NCBI RefSeq assembly: GCF_014647515.1
Contig: NZ_BMPI01000045.1
Coordinates: 41,554-97,499 of the forward strand
DNA length: 55,946 nt
From: Dactylosporangium sucinum
GTDB taxonomy: Bacteria; Actinomycetota; Actinomycetes; Mycobacteriales; Micromonosporaceae
Reading direction: 5' to 3'
Each line of letters opens with the position of its first letter. Within the stretch, counting starts at the first letter, position 1. Under the pieces are notes generated by a model. The model saw only the letters and a list, made by a program, of their open reading frames with translations, did not search any database and was not told where the DNA came from. This document shows positions 1 through 8,414 of the stretch, piece after piece. A program made the translations under genes and the position numbers.

Positions 1-2
1 CG

Positions 3-542
3 ACGCCGATGGACGACCACGTGCTGGTCCGCGCGACCCCCGGCACCGACGCCCGCGCGGCCCTGTCGGGCTGGCTGGCCGCCCACCCGGCGGCGACGGC
101 GACGCCGCCCGGCACCCTGACCGCGGTCCTGGCCACCGACCTGGCCGTGAGCGCCTGGCTCAACCGCCTCCTGATCGCGGTCCTGATCGGCTTCGCGGCC
201 CTGGCCTCGGCCAACACGATGGTGGTGGCGGCCCTGTCCCGCTCCCGCGAGCTGGCCCTGCTCCGCCTGGCGGGCGCGTCGCGCGGCCAGACCCGCCGCA
301 TGGTCCACGCCGAGCAGACCGCACTCCTGGGCACGGCCCTGGTCCTGGGCGGCGCGATCGCGGCGCTGACGTTGACGTCGGTCGTGTATACGCTGACCGG
401 CCGCCTGGTCCCCTACGTCCCCTGGCCCGCCTACGCCACGGTCCTGGCCGGCGCGGCGGCGCTGGCCCTGGGCACGACGATCCTCCCGGTGGCCCACCTC
501 CTCCGCACCCCACCGATCCGAGCCGTGGCGTCGAAGGAGTAG
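3..542 (+). CDS. FtsX-like ABC transporter permease, C-terminal fragment
   Basis: The reading frame is open to the left edge, so only the last 180 codons are visible; a start at base 9 would be an artefact. Three hydrophobic segments are seen, beginning WLNRLLIAVLIGF, TALLGTALVLGG and YATVLAGAAALAL, with the cytoplasmic loop ELALLRLAGASRGQTRRM between the first two. That loop and spacing are typical of the C-terminal FtsX/MacB permease domain. Such proteins form the membrane part of mechanotransmitting ABC systems or lipoprotein/peptide exporters. The ATPase partner and N-terminal half lie outside the window, so the substrate cannot be named. Confidence 0.85.
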   Translation, partial: TPMDDHVLVRATPGTDARAALSGWLAAHPAATATPPGTLTAVLATDLAVSAWLNRLLIAVLIGFAALASANTMVVAALSRSRELALLRLAGASRGQTRRMVHAEQTALLGTALVLGGAIAALTLTSVVYTLTGRLVPYVPWPAYATVLAGAAALALGTTILPVAHLLRTPPIRAVASKE

Positions 543-562
543 TCCACGGTCCGGACTCCGCG

Positions 563-994
563 CTAGGCCGGGAAGCGGGCGACGTACCGGCGCTGCCACG
601 GCGTCTCCACCGCGTGCGCCGAGTAGTGCCGGCGGACCCAGGCCACGGCGTCCGCCGCCGGCACCCCGTCGAGGATCGCCACGCAGGCAAGGGCCGTCCC
701 GGTGCGCCCCTGGCCGCCGGCACACGCCACCTCGACCCGCTCGGTCGCGGCCCGCTCCAGCAGCTCCCGGAACGCGTCGGCGGCGTCCACCCGGTCGGCG
801 GGCAGCCGGAAGTCCGGCCACCGCAACCACCGGGACGGCCAGTCGACGGCCGGCGGGGTCTTGCCCAGCAGATACAACCCGAACGCCGGCACCGCACCCT
901 CCGGCACCGGGCGCCGCAGCCCACGCCCCCGGATCAGCTTCCCGGAGGGCAACCGCACCACCCCGGCGCCATCCACGTCCCACCCGTCGGCCAT
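563..994 (-). CDS. Small protein-tyrosine/dual-specificity phosphatase
   Basis: A 143-residue cytoplasmic protein with a complete phosphatase P-loop: CAGGQGRTGT at residues 91-100 gives the Cys-x5-Arg signature (Cys91 nucleophile, Arg97). WPDFRLPADR at residues 59-68 places an Asp where the general acid loop is expected. The length fits a minimal single-domain PTP/DSP, and no signal or membrane segment is present. It ends only 20 bases from the preceding permease (convergent) and diverges from the FUSC gene. The substrate is unknown; protein phosphotyrosine or a small phosphorylated molecule are both possible. Confidence 0.85.
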   Translation of the reverse strand: MADGWDVDGAGVVRLPSGKLIRGRGLRRPVPEGAVPAFGLYLLGKTPPAVDWPSRWLRWPDFRLPADRVDAADAFRELLERAATERVEVACAGGQGRTGTALACVAILDGVPAADAVAWVRRHYSAHAVETPWQRRYVARFPA

Positions 995-1123
995 CGACCC
1001 ACCCTAACGCCCGCTGCCGCCCCGCTCCGCCCGCCCCGCATCCGGCCGGCCGGGCGCCGGAGGCTGACCAAGCCACCCCTTCCCTCACCCCGTTGACGGC
1101 GGGGAGCGTGCTCCTATGCCTAG

Positions 1124-3370
1124 GTGCGGCTCATCGAGTGGATGCGGCGGCGGGATGCCGGGTTGAGCGCGGCCCGGCGGGCCGCCCGCGCCGCCGTGGT
1201 CATGCCCCTCGCGTTCGCGGCCGGGAACAGGGTCGACGCCACCGTGGGCACGTACGCGGCGTTCGGGGCGTTCGCGCTGCTGCTCTTCGTCGACTTCAGC
1301 GGGGCCATCCTGGACCGGATCAGGGCACAGGTCGCGCTCGGGGTGGTCGGGGCCGCGTCGATCGCCCTCGGTACCGCCGGATCCTCCGTCACCTGGGTCG
1401 CGGTGATCGTGACCGCGGGAGTGGCGTTCAGCGTGTGGTTCTCGGGCGTGGTCAGCTCGGTGCTCGCCGGGGCGGCCACGGCGATGCTCCTGCCGTACAT
1501 CCTGTCGACGTCGCTCCCGGGCACCGCCGCCGACATCCCCGCGCGGCTCGCCGGGTGGGGGATCGCGGTCGCGGCCAGCGTCGTGGCGGTGGCGGTGCTG
1601 TGGCCGGCGCCCGCCCGGGAGCCGCTGCGCGGGCGGGTCGCCGCGGCGTGCGCCGCGCTCGCCGACCGGCTCCGGGCGGGCAGCGCGGCCGGGCTCGGGC
1701 TGCCGGGCGGGTCACCCGACGAGGTCGCCGCGGCGGCCGAGCGGGCCCGTGCGGCCGTCACCGCGCTGGAGCGGGACTTCTACGGGGCGCCGTACCGGCC
1801 GACCGGGCTGAGCACGGGAGCCCGCGCGCTGGTGCGGCTGGTCGACGAGCTCACCTGGCTGGGCGAGATCGTGAGCCGGCTGACGACGCCGCGCGGCACG
1901 CCCACGGCCTGCAAGGCCGCGTTCGCGGCGGGCGTGGTGCTGCACGAGTCGGCCGACCTGCTCAGCGACGGCGGCGGCACCGAACGGTTCCACGCCGCCG
2001 TCGCCGACCTGCGCGCCGCGAGCCGGGCCGTCAGGCGCGAGGCCCTCGGGGACGGCCGGCCCGACGCGCTCGATCCCGGGTTCCGCGCCCAGGAGGTGGG
2101 CTTCGCGGTCGCCGCCCTGGCCGCGAACGTGGAGCTGACCGTGGCCGCCGACCGCCGTACCCTGTGGCGGCGCATCCTCGGCTGGCAGCCCAGCGGCATC
2201 GGCAGCCCGCTGTACGCCGCCCGCGAACGGGCCGCGGCGCACCTCGAGCCGCACTCGGTGTGGCTGCACAACAGCGTGCGCGTCGCGGTGGCGCTGGCGC
2301 TGGCGGTCCTCGTGGCGCGGCTGACCGGCGTCCAGCACTCGTTCTGGGTGGTGCTCGGCGCCATGGCGGTCCTGCGGTCCAACGCGCTGAGCACCGGCCA
2401 GACGGCGCTGCGCGGCCTCGCCGGCACGTTCGCCGGCATCGTCGCGGGCGGCGTGCTCGTCACGGTCCTCGGCACCCGGCCCACCGCGTTCTGGGTGCTG
2501 CTCCCCGTTTCCGTCCTGTTCGCCGGGCTCGCCCCGGCCGTCGTGGGCTTCGCCACCGGGCAGGCCGCCTTCACGATCGCGATCTTCCTGCTGTTCAACA
2601 TCATCGAGCCGACCGGCTGGCGGGTCGGCATCGTGCGCATCGAGGACGTCGCGATCGGCTGCGCCGTCAGCCTCGCGGTCGGCCTGCTGTTCTGGCCGCG
2701 GGGCGCCGGCCGGGCGCTCGACCAGGCCCTGGCCGAGGCCTACGCGGACAGCGCCGCCTACCTGCGCGAGGCGGTGGACTTCGGCGTCACGCGATGCGAC
2801 GGTACCGTCCGGGCCGCCCCCGCACCGCGGAGCCACTCGCTGCGCGCCGCCGCGGCCGCCCGCCGCCTCGACGACGCGTTCCGCACGTACCTCGGCGAGC
2901 GCGGCGCCAAGCCGGTCCCGCTCACCGAGGTCACCCGCCTCGTCACCGGCGTCGCCGGGCTACGGCTGGTCGCCGACGCGGTGCTCGACCTGTGGGCGGG
3001 CGACCCCGGCACGGCGACGGGCGAGCGGGGCGCGGCCCGCCGGGTGCTGCAGGACGCGGGCGATACGGTCGCCGGGTGGTACGACGCGCTCGCCCGCGCC
3101 CTGGCCGGCCCGGGGACGGTGCCGGACCCGCTGCCGGCGGGCACCGAGACCGCGGTACTGCTGCGGAAAGCCGTGGACCGGGACCTTCGCGAGGCGTCGG
3201 CCGCGACCGCCGTCCGCATGGTGTGGACCGGCGGCCACCTGGACGCGGCCCGCCGCCTGCAGCGGTCGCTCGTCGGGCCGGCGCGCTACGCGCGGGGCCG
3301 GAAGCTGTCGAAGACGATCTGGAGCGCGTCGCGGGACGCCGCCCACTCCGCGTCGGCCGTCTCCCAGTAG
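1124..3370 (+). CDS. FUSC family membrane protein
   Basis: A 748-residue protein starting at GTG. It has two hydrophobic blocks (about residues 20-170 and 375-520), each followed by a soluble region, which is the duplicated layout of FUSC/aromatic-acid-exporter-like proteins (YccS, AaeB type). HSFWVVLGAMAVLRSNALSTG near residue 410 resembles the conserved FUSC membrane motif. The family is linked to efflux of organic acids, but the actinobacterial members are largely uncharacterised. The gene's last 85 bases overlap the 3' end of the convergent kinase gene. Promoter features were not obvious. Confidence 0.85.
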   Translation: MRLIEWMRRRDAGLSAARRAARAAVVMPLAFAAGNRVDATVGTYAAFGAFALLLFVDFSGAILDRIRAQVALGVVGAASIALGTAGSSVTWVAVIVTAGVAFSVWFSGVVSSVLAGAATAMLLPYILSTSLPGTAADIPARLAGWGIAVAASVVAVAVLWPAPAREPLRGRVAAACAALADRLRAGSAAGLGLPGGSPDEVAAAAERARAAVTALERDFYGAPYRPTGLSTGARALVRLVDELTWLGEIVSRLTTPRGTPTACKAAFAAGVVLHESADLLSDGGGTERFHAAVADLRAASRAVRREALGDGRPDALDPGFRAQEVGFAVAALAANVELTVAADRRTLWRRILGWQPSGIGSPLYAARERAAAHLEPHSVWLHNSVRVAVALALAVLVARLTGVQHSFWVVLGAMAVLRSNALSTGQTALRGLAGTFAGIVAGGVLVTVLGTRPTAFWVLLPVSVLFAGLAPAVVGFATGQAAFTIAIFLLFNIIEPTGWRVGIVRIEDVAIGCAVSLAVGLLFWPRGAGRALDQALAEAYADSAAYLREAVDFGVTRCDGTVRAAPAPRSHSLRAAAAARRLDDAFRTYLGERGAKPVPLTEVTRLVTGVAGLRLVADAVLDLWAGDPGTATGERGAARRVLQDAGDTVAGWYDALARALAGPGTVPDPLPAGTETAVLLRKAVDRDLREASAATAVRMVWTGGHLDAARRLQRSLVGPARYARGRKLSKTIWSASRDAAHSASAVSQ

Positions 3371-5556
3371 AACCCGTACGCCTGCGTCGGCGAGGTGACG
3401 ACCCCGCGGTTGTTCACGTGCTTGCGCACACCGTTGCGCGTGAACGTGAACTCCCAGTCGGCCGCCTTCACGAAGTAGTCGACCGGCTGGATGTGGATTT
3501 CGGTGTACCCCGGGAAGTCCCCGCCGTTCACCCGCGACTTCGCCTGGGCCTGCCAGTCGGCCACGGGGTCGGGCCGCGGCTTGTCGGTCTGGTCGATGCC
3601 GAGGATGCGGCCGGTCCCGGGCTCCCGGAAGTACACGATGGAACCCTCCTTCGACCGGCTCCACCCCGCGGGAACGTACACCGAGAACCCGGTCGGGTCG
3701 TGGTAGTCCACCCACCCCCCGGGGAGCGTCGGCAGTTGCCGCCCCGCGGGCACACTGTTCCCGCCGGGTTCCTGGCTGGGCTCCGGCGACGCCTGCGGGC
3801 TGGCCGCCTGGCTCGGCGCCGGACTGCCCGGCCCGGCCGCACTGCTGGGAAGGCTCCCGGGCTGCGCGGCGCCGCCGTCCTTGTCCTCGCCGCCGCCGGC
3901 GCTCACGAGCCACACCACGAGCGCCACGACGACGAGCACCGCGACTCCCGCCCCGGCGAGGATTCCCGGCCTGGTACCGCGGGATCCCCCACTCTCAACG
4001 ACCGTCCCCACGGCCGCGCGCCGCTGGGCAGCCTGTGCGCGCTCCGTGCGCTCCCGCTCCTCGCGCTCCTCACGTTCCCGGCGCTCCTGCTCCGCCCGCT
4101 CGGCGGCTTCCCGCGCGGCCCGCTCTTCGCGCGCGGCAGCGATGGCGGCTTCGGCTTCCGCAGCGACGCGAGCGGCTTTAGCCGCACGCTCAGCTTCCTC
4201 GGCCCGCTCTTGCTCCTCGGCGCGTTCCTGTTCCCGCTCTGCTTCGGCGGCGCGTTCTTGTTCCCGCTCTGCTTCCGCGGCCCGCTCGGCTTGCGCGATC
4301 CGTTCGGCTTCGGCTTGCTCCGCGGCGCGCTTGGCGGCAGCCGCCCGTTCCGCTTCGGCGGCCCGCTCGGCTTCCGCGGCCCGCTCGGCCGCAGCGATCC
4401 TTTCGGCTTCGGCGGCCCGTTCGGCCTCCTCGGCGAGCCGTGCCGCTTCCGCCGCCCGCTCAGCCTCGGCCGCCCTCTCCGCTTCCGCGGCCCGCTCGGC
4501 GTCAGCCGCGGCCAGTGCCTCTGCATCGACCAACGTCGACTCCACGACCGCCCGCCCGCGGACCACCGGGTCGGCCTTCGTCACCGGCGCCGGCGCGGCC
4601 GCGAATCCCACCGCCGGCTCCGGCCGGTCCACCTGTTCGGGCGCCCGCCGCTGCGACGGCACCTCCGGCGCGGGCGTGGCCACGGGCCCGGCCGAACGAC
4701 CCCAGCTCGGCAGCCACGATCGCCGTTTCCGCGCCGGCTTGCTCGTGATCGCATCCTGCAGCAGCTTGGCCGTCTCCGCGAACCCGGCGCGCACCCGTGG
4801 GTCCTTGCGCAGCAGCGCCCGCAGCACCGGTGCCATCTCACCGGCGCGTTGCGGCGGGTCGGCCTCCTCCGAGGCCAGCGCGGTGAGCGTCTCCATCGCG
4901 GAGCGGCGGCCGAAGGGGGAGCGCCCCTCGACCGCCGCGTACAGCGTCGCCCCCAGCGACCATAGATCGCTCGCCGGCCCGGCGATGCCCTCCCGGGCCC
5001 GCTCCGGCGCGATGTACTCCGGCGACCCGAGCACCAGCCCGGTCCGCGTCACGTGTCCTTCGCCTTCGACTCTGGCGATGCCGAAATCGGTCAGTACCAC
5101 TCGACCGTCATCGGCGAGGAGAACATTTCCCGGCTTGATGTCCCGGTGGTCGACGCCTGCGCGGTGTGCCGCCTGCAGCGCGTCGAGGACGGCGAGGCCG
5201 ATCTCCGCCACCCGCTTCGGCTCCAGCGGCCCGTCGGCGCGGATGACCTGGTCGAGGGAGCGCGACGGCACGTACTCCATGACGAGCCACGGCTGCCCCT
5301 CCGCCGCGAGGACATCGTAGACCCGCACGACGTTGGGGTGGCTGAGCCGCGCCGCCGCCCGCGCCTCGCGCAGCGTGCGCTCCATCGCCACGTCCCGGGC
5401 GTCGTCGAGCAGCTCGGGCGGCAGGACGATCTGCTTGACCGCGACGTCCCGATGCAGGGTCTCGTCCCGCGCCCGCCACACCCGGCCCATGCCGCCGACG
5501 CCGAGCTGATCGAGAAGACGGTATCGGTCGGCAAGGATCGAGGGCGCGGCGGTCAT
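3286..5556 (-). CDS. Membrane Ser/Thr protein kinase with Ala/Glu coiled coil
   Basis: 756 residues from the ATG at 5556; longer in-frame extensions lack any homologous sequence. The N-terminal Hanks-type kinase domain is intact: GVGGMG at 19-24, Lys41 in VAVKQ, HRDIKPGN near 137-144 and DFG near 157-159, followed by an activation loop with GSPEYIAPE. Residues roughly 340-510 are an Ala-Glu-Arg heptad-like repeat expected to form a long coiled coil. A single membrane helix (near 527-550) follows a short linker. A Pro/Ser-rich stretch then leads to an extracellular domain (about 580-756) without PASTA repeats. The protein probably senses an external signal and phosphorylates Ser/Thr targets inside. 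Its 3' end overlaps the convergent FUSC gene by 85 bases. Confidence 0.95.
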   Translation of the reverse strand: MTAAPSILADRYRLLDQLGVGGMGRVWRARDETLHRDVAVKQIVLPPELLDDARDVAMERTLREARAAARLSHPNVVRVYDVLAAEGQPWLVMEYVPSRSLDQVIRADGPLEPKRVAEIGLAVLDALQAAHRAGVDHRDIKPGNVLLADDGRVVLTDFGIARVEGEGHVTRTGLVLGSPEYIAPERAREGIAGPASDLWSLGATLYAAVEGRSPFGRRSAMETLTALASEEADPPQRAGEMAPVLRALLRKDPRVRAGFAETAKLLQDAITSKPARKRRSWLPSWGRSAGPVATPAPEVPSQRRAPEQVDRPEPAVGFAAAPAPVTKADPVVRGRAVVESTLVDAEALAAADAERAAEAERAAEAERAAEAARLAEEAERAAEAERIAAAERAAEAERAAEAERAAAAKRAAEQAEAERIAQAERAAEAEREQERAAEAEREQERAEEQERAEEAERAAKAARVAAEAEAAIAAAREERAAREAAERAEQERREREEREERERTERAQAAQRRAAVGTVVESGGSRGTRPGILAGAGVAVLVVVALVVWLVSAGGGEDKDGGAAQPGSLPSSAAGPGSPAPSQAASPQASPEPSQEPGGNSVPAGRQLPTLPGGWVDYHDPTGFSVYVPAGWSRSKEGSIVYFREPGTGRILGIDQTDKPRPDPVADWQAQAKSRVNGGDFPGYTEIHIQPVDYFVKAADWEFTFTRNGVRKHVNNRGVVTSPTQAYGFYWETADAEWAASRDALQIVFDSFRPRA

Positions 5557-5664
5557 GCACCATTGTGTACCCGATGGATCTCCCCGCCACGCACCACCCC
5601 ACGCACGGTGTGGCGTTGCCCGGCGTTCAGATTCTTGTCGTACCTCTGGTGCACAATTCGGCCC

Positions 5665-6366
5665 GTGTATGTGGACGGCTACTGCGAACGCACCGGCCCC
5701 GGCCTCTGGAACGAGCCGCTCAACGCCCTGAGCAACGCCGCGTTCCTGGTCGCCGCCGCAGTGCTGTTCGTCATGCTCGCCCGCCGTCCGTCCCCGGTCC
5801 CGGCCAGCCTCTGGCTCCCGCCGTCGCTGATCGCGGTGGTGGGCGTCTGCAGCTGGACGTTCCACATGGCCGCAACGTCCCCGACGGCCGCCCTCGACAG
5901 CCTGTCGATCCTGGTCTTCATCCTGGTGGCGATGGTTGTCCTGGTCCACTGGAGCTGGCGCGTCCGCTGGTCGAGGGCCTGGCTGGCCGCCCCGGCGTTC
6001 ATCCTGGCGACGGCGGCGATCAACGTGGCACTGTTCGCACTGGGCGGCGAGGAGGCATCGCTGGGCGGCTACTTACCGGCCCTGCTGGCCCTCCCGGCCT
6101 TCGGCCTGGCCGCCCTGCGCCCACCACCAGCGCCGGCGAACCCCGGGTGGCGCACTCCGGCCCGCACGCTGCTGCTGGCCGGGGGAGTCTTCGCGGTGTC
6201 GTTGACGCTGCGCACGCTGGACTCACCGCTGTGCAACTCGGTCCCCATCGGCACCCACTTCTTATGGCACTGCCTGAACGCGGTGGTCCTGTTCCTGGTA
6301 GGCCTGGCGATTCTCCAGAGCCACCCGACGCGGGCCGAGCCTTCGCCGGCCCCGCAGGAGGCCTAA
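5665..6366 (+). CDS. Alkaline-ceramidase-like integral membrane hydrolase
   Basis: 233 residues from a GTG at 5665; a GTG at 5671 is an alternative. The start was chosen because the family hallmark DGYCERTGPGLWNEPLN lies immediately after it. About seven hydrophobic helices follow. SWTFHMAATSPTAALDS and GTHFLWH supply the Ser/His/Asp and His-x3-His residues that bind the catalytic zinc in alkaline ceramidases (CREST superfamily). The natural substrate in a bacterium is unclear, because sphingolipids are not generally expected. Two leucines (codons at 6073 and 6262) are TTA, the rarest codon in such genomes, so expression may depend on the bldA tRNA. The gene diverges from the kinase gene. Confidence 0.8.
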   Translation: MYVDGYCERTGPGLWNEPLNALSNAAFLVAAAVLFVMLARRPSPVPASLWLPPSLIAVVGVCSWTFHMAATSPTAALDSLSILVFILVAMVVLVHWSWRVRWSRAWLAAPAFILATAAINVALFALGGEEASLGGYLPALLALPAFGLAALRPPPAPANPGWRTPARTLLLAGGVFAVSLTLRTLDSPLCNSVPIGTHFLWHCLNAVVLFLVGLAILQSHPTRAEPSPAPQEA

Positions 6367-6443
6367 CTCGCCGAAGGGCTAACTCGCCGAAGGGCTAACT
6401 CACCGAAGGGCTGATTCGCCGAAGGGCTGATTCGCCGAAGGGG
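6364..6443. repeat. Five tandem 16-bp repeats at the 3' end of the ceramidase gene
   Basis: Units read TAACTCGCCGAAGGGC twice, then TAACTCACCGAAGGGC, then two variants starting TGATTCGCC. The first unit begins with the stop codon of the preceding gene. Because the period is 16, the TAA triplets fall in all three forward frames. No spacer/repeat structure of CRISPR type is present. Confidence 0.9.
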
Positions 6444-6506
6444 CGGGGCCCGCGGTGCCTATTTTCCGCTGGTTCCTCCGGCTGTTTCCCGCGCCCGTTC
6501 CCGCGC

Positions 6507-6614
6507 CTGGTTCCGTGCTGGTTCCGTGACATGGTCCCGTGCCTGCTCCCGTGACATGGTCCCGTGCCTGGTCCGGTGCCTGGTCCGGTGCCTGGTCCGG
6601 TGCCTGGTTCCGGT
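6507..6614. repeat. Degenerate tandem repeats based on a 12-bp CCTGGTCCGGTG unit
   Basis: Positions 6567-6602 hold three exact copies of the 12-bp unit and a fourth diverged copy follows. Upstream, longer related blocks containing GACATGGTCCCGTGCCTG occur. The stretch 6367-7070 has no convincing gene. Open frames through the repeat encode only Gly-Thr-Gly-Pro or Pro-Gly-Pro-Val runs. Confidence 0.8.
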
Positions 6615-6895
6615 GGCCGCGACGCTGAGGTCATCGGCGACATAGGAGTGCCTTCAGGGCTGCCGTCGTCGGTTTCGCTCGTCGGATCGTCGGGCCGGTT
6701 GCTCCATCGCGGTGCCGTCCCATTCGCGCTTCCTCGGTCGGTCGTCCGGCCCCGGCCATGCTCACCGGGGCCATGCTCACCGCCGAGCCGGCGTGCGTTC
6801 TGTCCAGCCCCGTCGCGCCGTAAGCCAGTAACCTAGCTTCCTAGGATGCCTTACAGGACGTGGACCGTGACACCACGGCATTCGCTATGAGGGTG

Positions 6896-6949
6896 CATGA
6901 TCGCGGACGTTTGTGGTCCGTTTTCGACACAGAAACGTCCGCGATCATG
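6896..6949. terminator. Intergenic hairpin with 17-bp perfect arms
   Basis: The left arm CATGATCGCGGACGTTT (6896-6912) is exactly complementary to 6933-6949, with a 20-base loop. It lies in the gene-free stretch between the ceramidase-like gene and the PadR gene. Its architecture matches the other long hairpins in this window. A terminator, RNA-level element or mobile palindromic repeat are all possible. Confidence 0.6.
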
Positions 6950-7070
6950 AAATCCCAGCCCAGCCCCAGCCCCGGCACGGTCCCAGGCGCCAGAGTCGGG
7001 CGGCTCCCGCTACCAGGTCGGGGAGGGGGGCTTCTTGACGGGTACAGAGGGCGTTTCTACGTTGGTCGGC

Positions 7071-7391
7071 ATGACTCCGATGCGGGAGCCGACCTTTCTG
7101 ATTCTTGTGGCGTTGGCCGGGCGGGCGCTGCATGGGTACGCCGTGGTGCAGGAGGTGGCGGAGCTCTCCTGCGGGCGGGTCGTGTTGCCCGCCGGGACGC
7201 TGTACGCGGCGCTGGAGCGGCTGGTGCACGAAGGGCTGGTCGAGCCGGAGCGGAGTGAGGTTGTCGACGGGCGGAATCGGCGGTACTACCGGCTGACCGA
7301 TGCCGGGGCCGACGCGCTCGCGGTTGATGCCGATCGGCAGCGGCAGAACGCTGCCGCGGCCGAGGAGCGGCTCAGAGCCCGCGTTCGCTGA
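7071..7391 (+). CDS. PadR family transcriptional regulator
   Basis: 106 residues from the ATG at 7071; an in-frame TTG at 7035 would add only a non-homologous leader, and an ATG at 7080 also fits the family. MREPTFLILVALAGRALHGYAVVQ and LPAGTLYAALERLVHEGLVEP give the PadR winged helix, and RRYYRLTDAGADAL the wing. The short C-terminal helix (about residues 85-106) would mediate dimerisation. PadR regulators commonly repress neighbouring transporter genes, but no obvious target is adjacent here: the next gene is the convergent egtD. Confidence 0.9.
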   Translation: MTPMREPTFLILVALAGRALHGYAVVQEVAELSCGRVVLPAGTLYAALERLVHEGLVEPERSEVVDGRNRRYYRLTDAGADALAVDADRQRQNAAAAEERLRARVR

Positions 7392-7436
7392 CGGTCCCCG
7401 AGAACAGGAACGGCGGCCGCCGGAACAGGTGTGACG

Positions 7437-8414
7437 TCAGGAGGCCGTCGCCAGGGCCACCCCGAAGCGGGACTGCTCGTCGGTCCACCAGTGGCGCAGG
7501 CTGAAGCCCGCCTCCGACAGTTCCTCCCGCAGGCCCGCGGGGCGGAACTTCGCCGAGACCTCCGTGCGCATCTCCTCGCCCGCGCTGAAGTGGACGGTCA
7601 GGTCGAGGGCCGGCAGGTGCACCGACTGGTCCCTTGTCGAGCGGAGGCGCATCTCGATCCACTCCGCGGCGGGGTCCCACAACGCGACGTGTGTGAAGGT
7701 CGACGGGTCGAAGTCGGCCGCAAGCGCATCGTTCAGGACGTGCAGGACGTTGCGGTTGAACTCCGCCGTCACGCCCTGCGCGTCATCGTAGGCCGGTACC
7801 AGGATCGCCGGGTCCTTCACCAGGTCGGCGCCCAGCAGGAACCATTCGCCCGTCTCCAGCTGGGCGCGCAGGGTGGACAGGAACGGCGTGCGTTCCTCGG
7901 GGGTGAAGTTGCCGATCGTGCCGCCCAGGAACGCCACCAGGCGGCCGCCGGCGTGGGGGAGCAGGTCCAGGTGTTCGACGAAGTCCGCGACCACGCCGCG
8001 GACGTGCAGGTCAGGGTAGTCGGTGCGCAACGCGACCACCGCCTCCCGCAGGGCCGCGGCGGAGACGTCCAGCGGGATGAAGGCGCCCAGGGTGCCGTGC
8101 TCGCGGAGGGCGTCGAGCAGGAGGCGGGTCTTCTCCGAGGAGCCGGAGCCCAGTTCTACCAGGGTCTTCGCCCCCGTGATGGTGGCGATCGAGGCTGCCC
8201 GGGTGTCGAGGATGGAGCGTTCCGCCCGGGTCGGGTAGTACTCGGGCAGGCGGGTGATCTGCTCGAAGAGGGCGCTGCCCCGCGCGTCGTAGAAGTACTT
8301 CGGGGGCAGCCATTTCGGCGTCGACGTGAGGCCGGCGCGGGCGTCCGCGCGCAGGGCCGCGATCCGGTCGCTGTCGTGGAGGTACACGTCGAGATCGGCA
8401 TCGTGCAGTGTCAC
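7437..8414 (-). CDS. egtD: L-histidine N(alpha)-methyltransferase EgtD
   Basis: EgtD trimethylates histidine with S-adenosylmethionine to hercynine, the first committed step of ergothioneine synthesis. The 325 residues match the family's usual length. Seen motifs are LPPKYFYDARGSALFEQIT near the N-terminus, the SAM site LVELGSGSSEKTRLLLDAL, PLDVS, and FLGGTIGNFTPEE. The GTG start overlaps the egtC stop codon as GTGA, giving translational coupling. It is the last gene of the minus-strand egtABCD operon. Confidence 0.97.
   Translation of the reverse strand: MTLHDADLDVYLHDSDRIAALRADARAGLTSTPKWLPPKYFYDARGSALFEQITRLPEYYPTRAERSILDTRAASIATITGAKTLVELGSGSSEKTRLLLDALREHGTLGAFIPLDVSAAALREAVVALRTDYPDLHVRGVVADFVEHLDLLPHAGGRLVAFLGGTIGNFTPEERTPFLSTLRAQLETGEWFLLGADLVKDPAILVPAYDDAQGVTAEFNRNVLHVLNDALAADFDPSTFTHVALWDPAAEWIEMRLRSTRDQSVHLPALDLTVHFSAGEEMRTEVSAKFRPAGLREELSEAGFSLRHWWTDEQSRFGVALATAS

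Noticed and set aside
1093..4965. Open frame of about 1290 codons on the plus strand
   Set aside because: It crosses FUSC and the kinase in other frames; the product is Arg/Gly-rich low-complexity sequence typical of shadow frames in GC-rich DNA.
5053..5664. N-terminal extension of the ceramidase-like gene
   Set aside because: The frame overlaps the kinase gene antisense and does not resemble the family; the YCE motif starts right after 5665.
6364..6614. CRISPR-like array
   Set aside because: Units are directly adjacent without unique spacers, and no cas genes are present.
6395..6643. Minus-strand open frame of 82 codons
   Set aside because: It consists of Gly-Thr-Gly-Pro repeats from the 12-bp tandem repeat, without RBS or homology.
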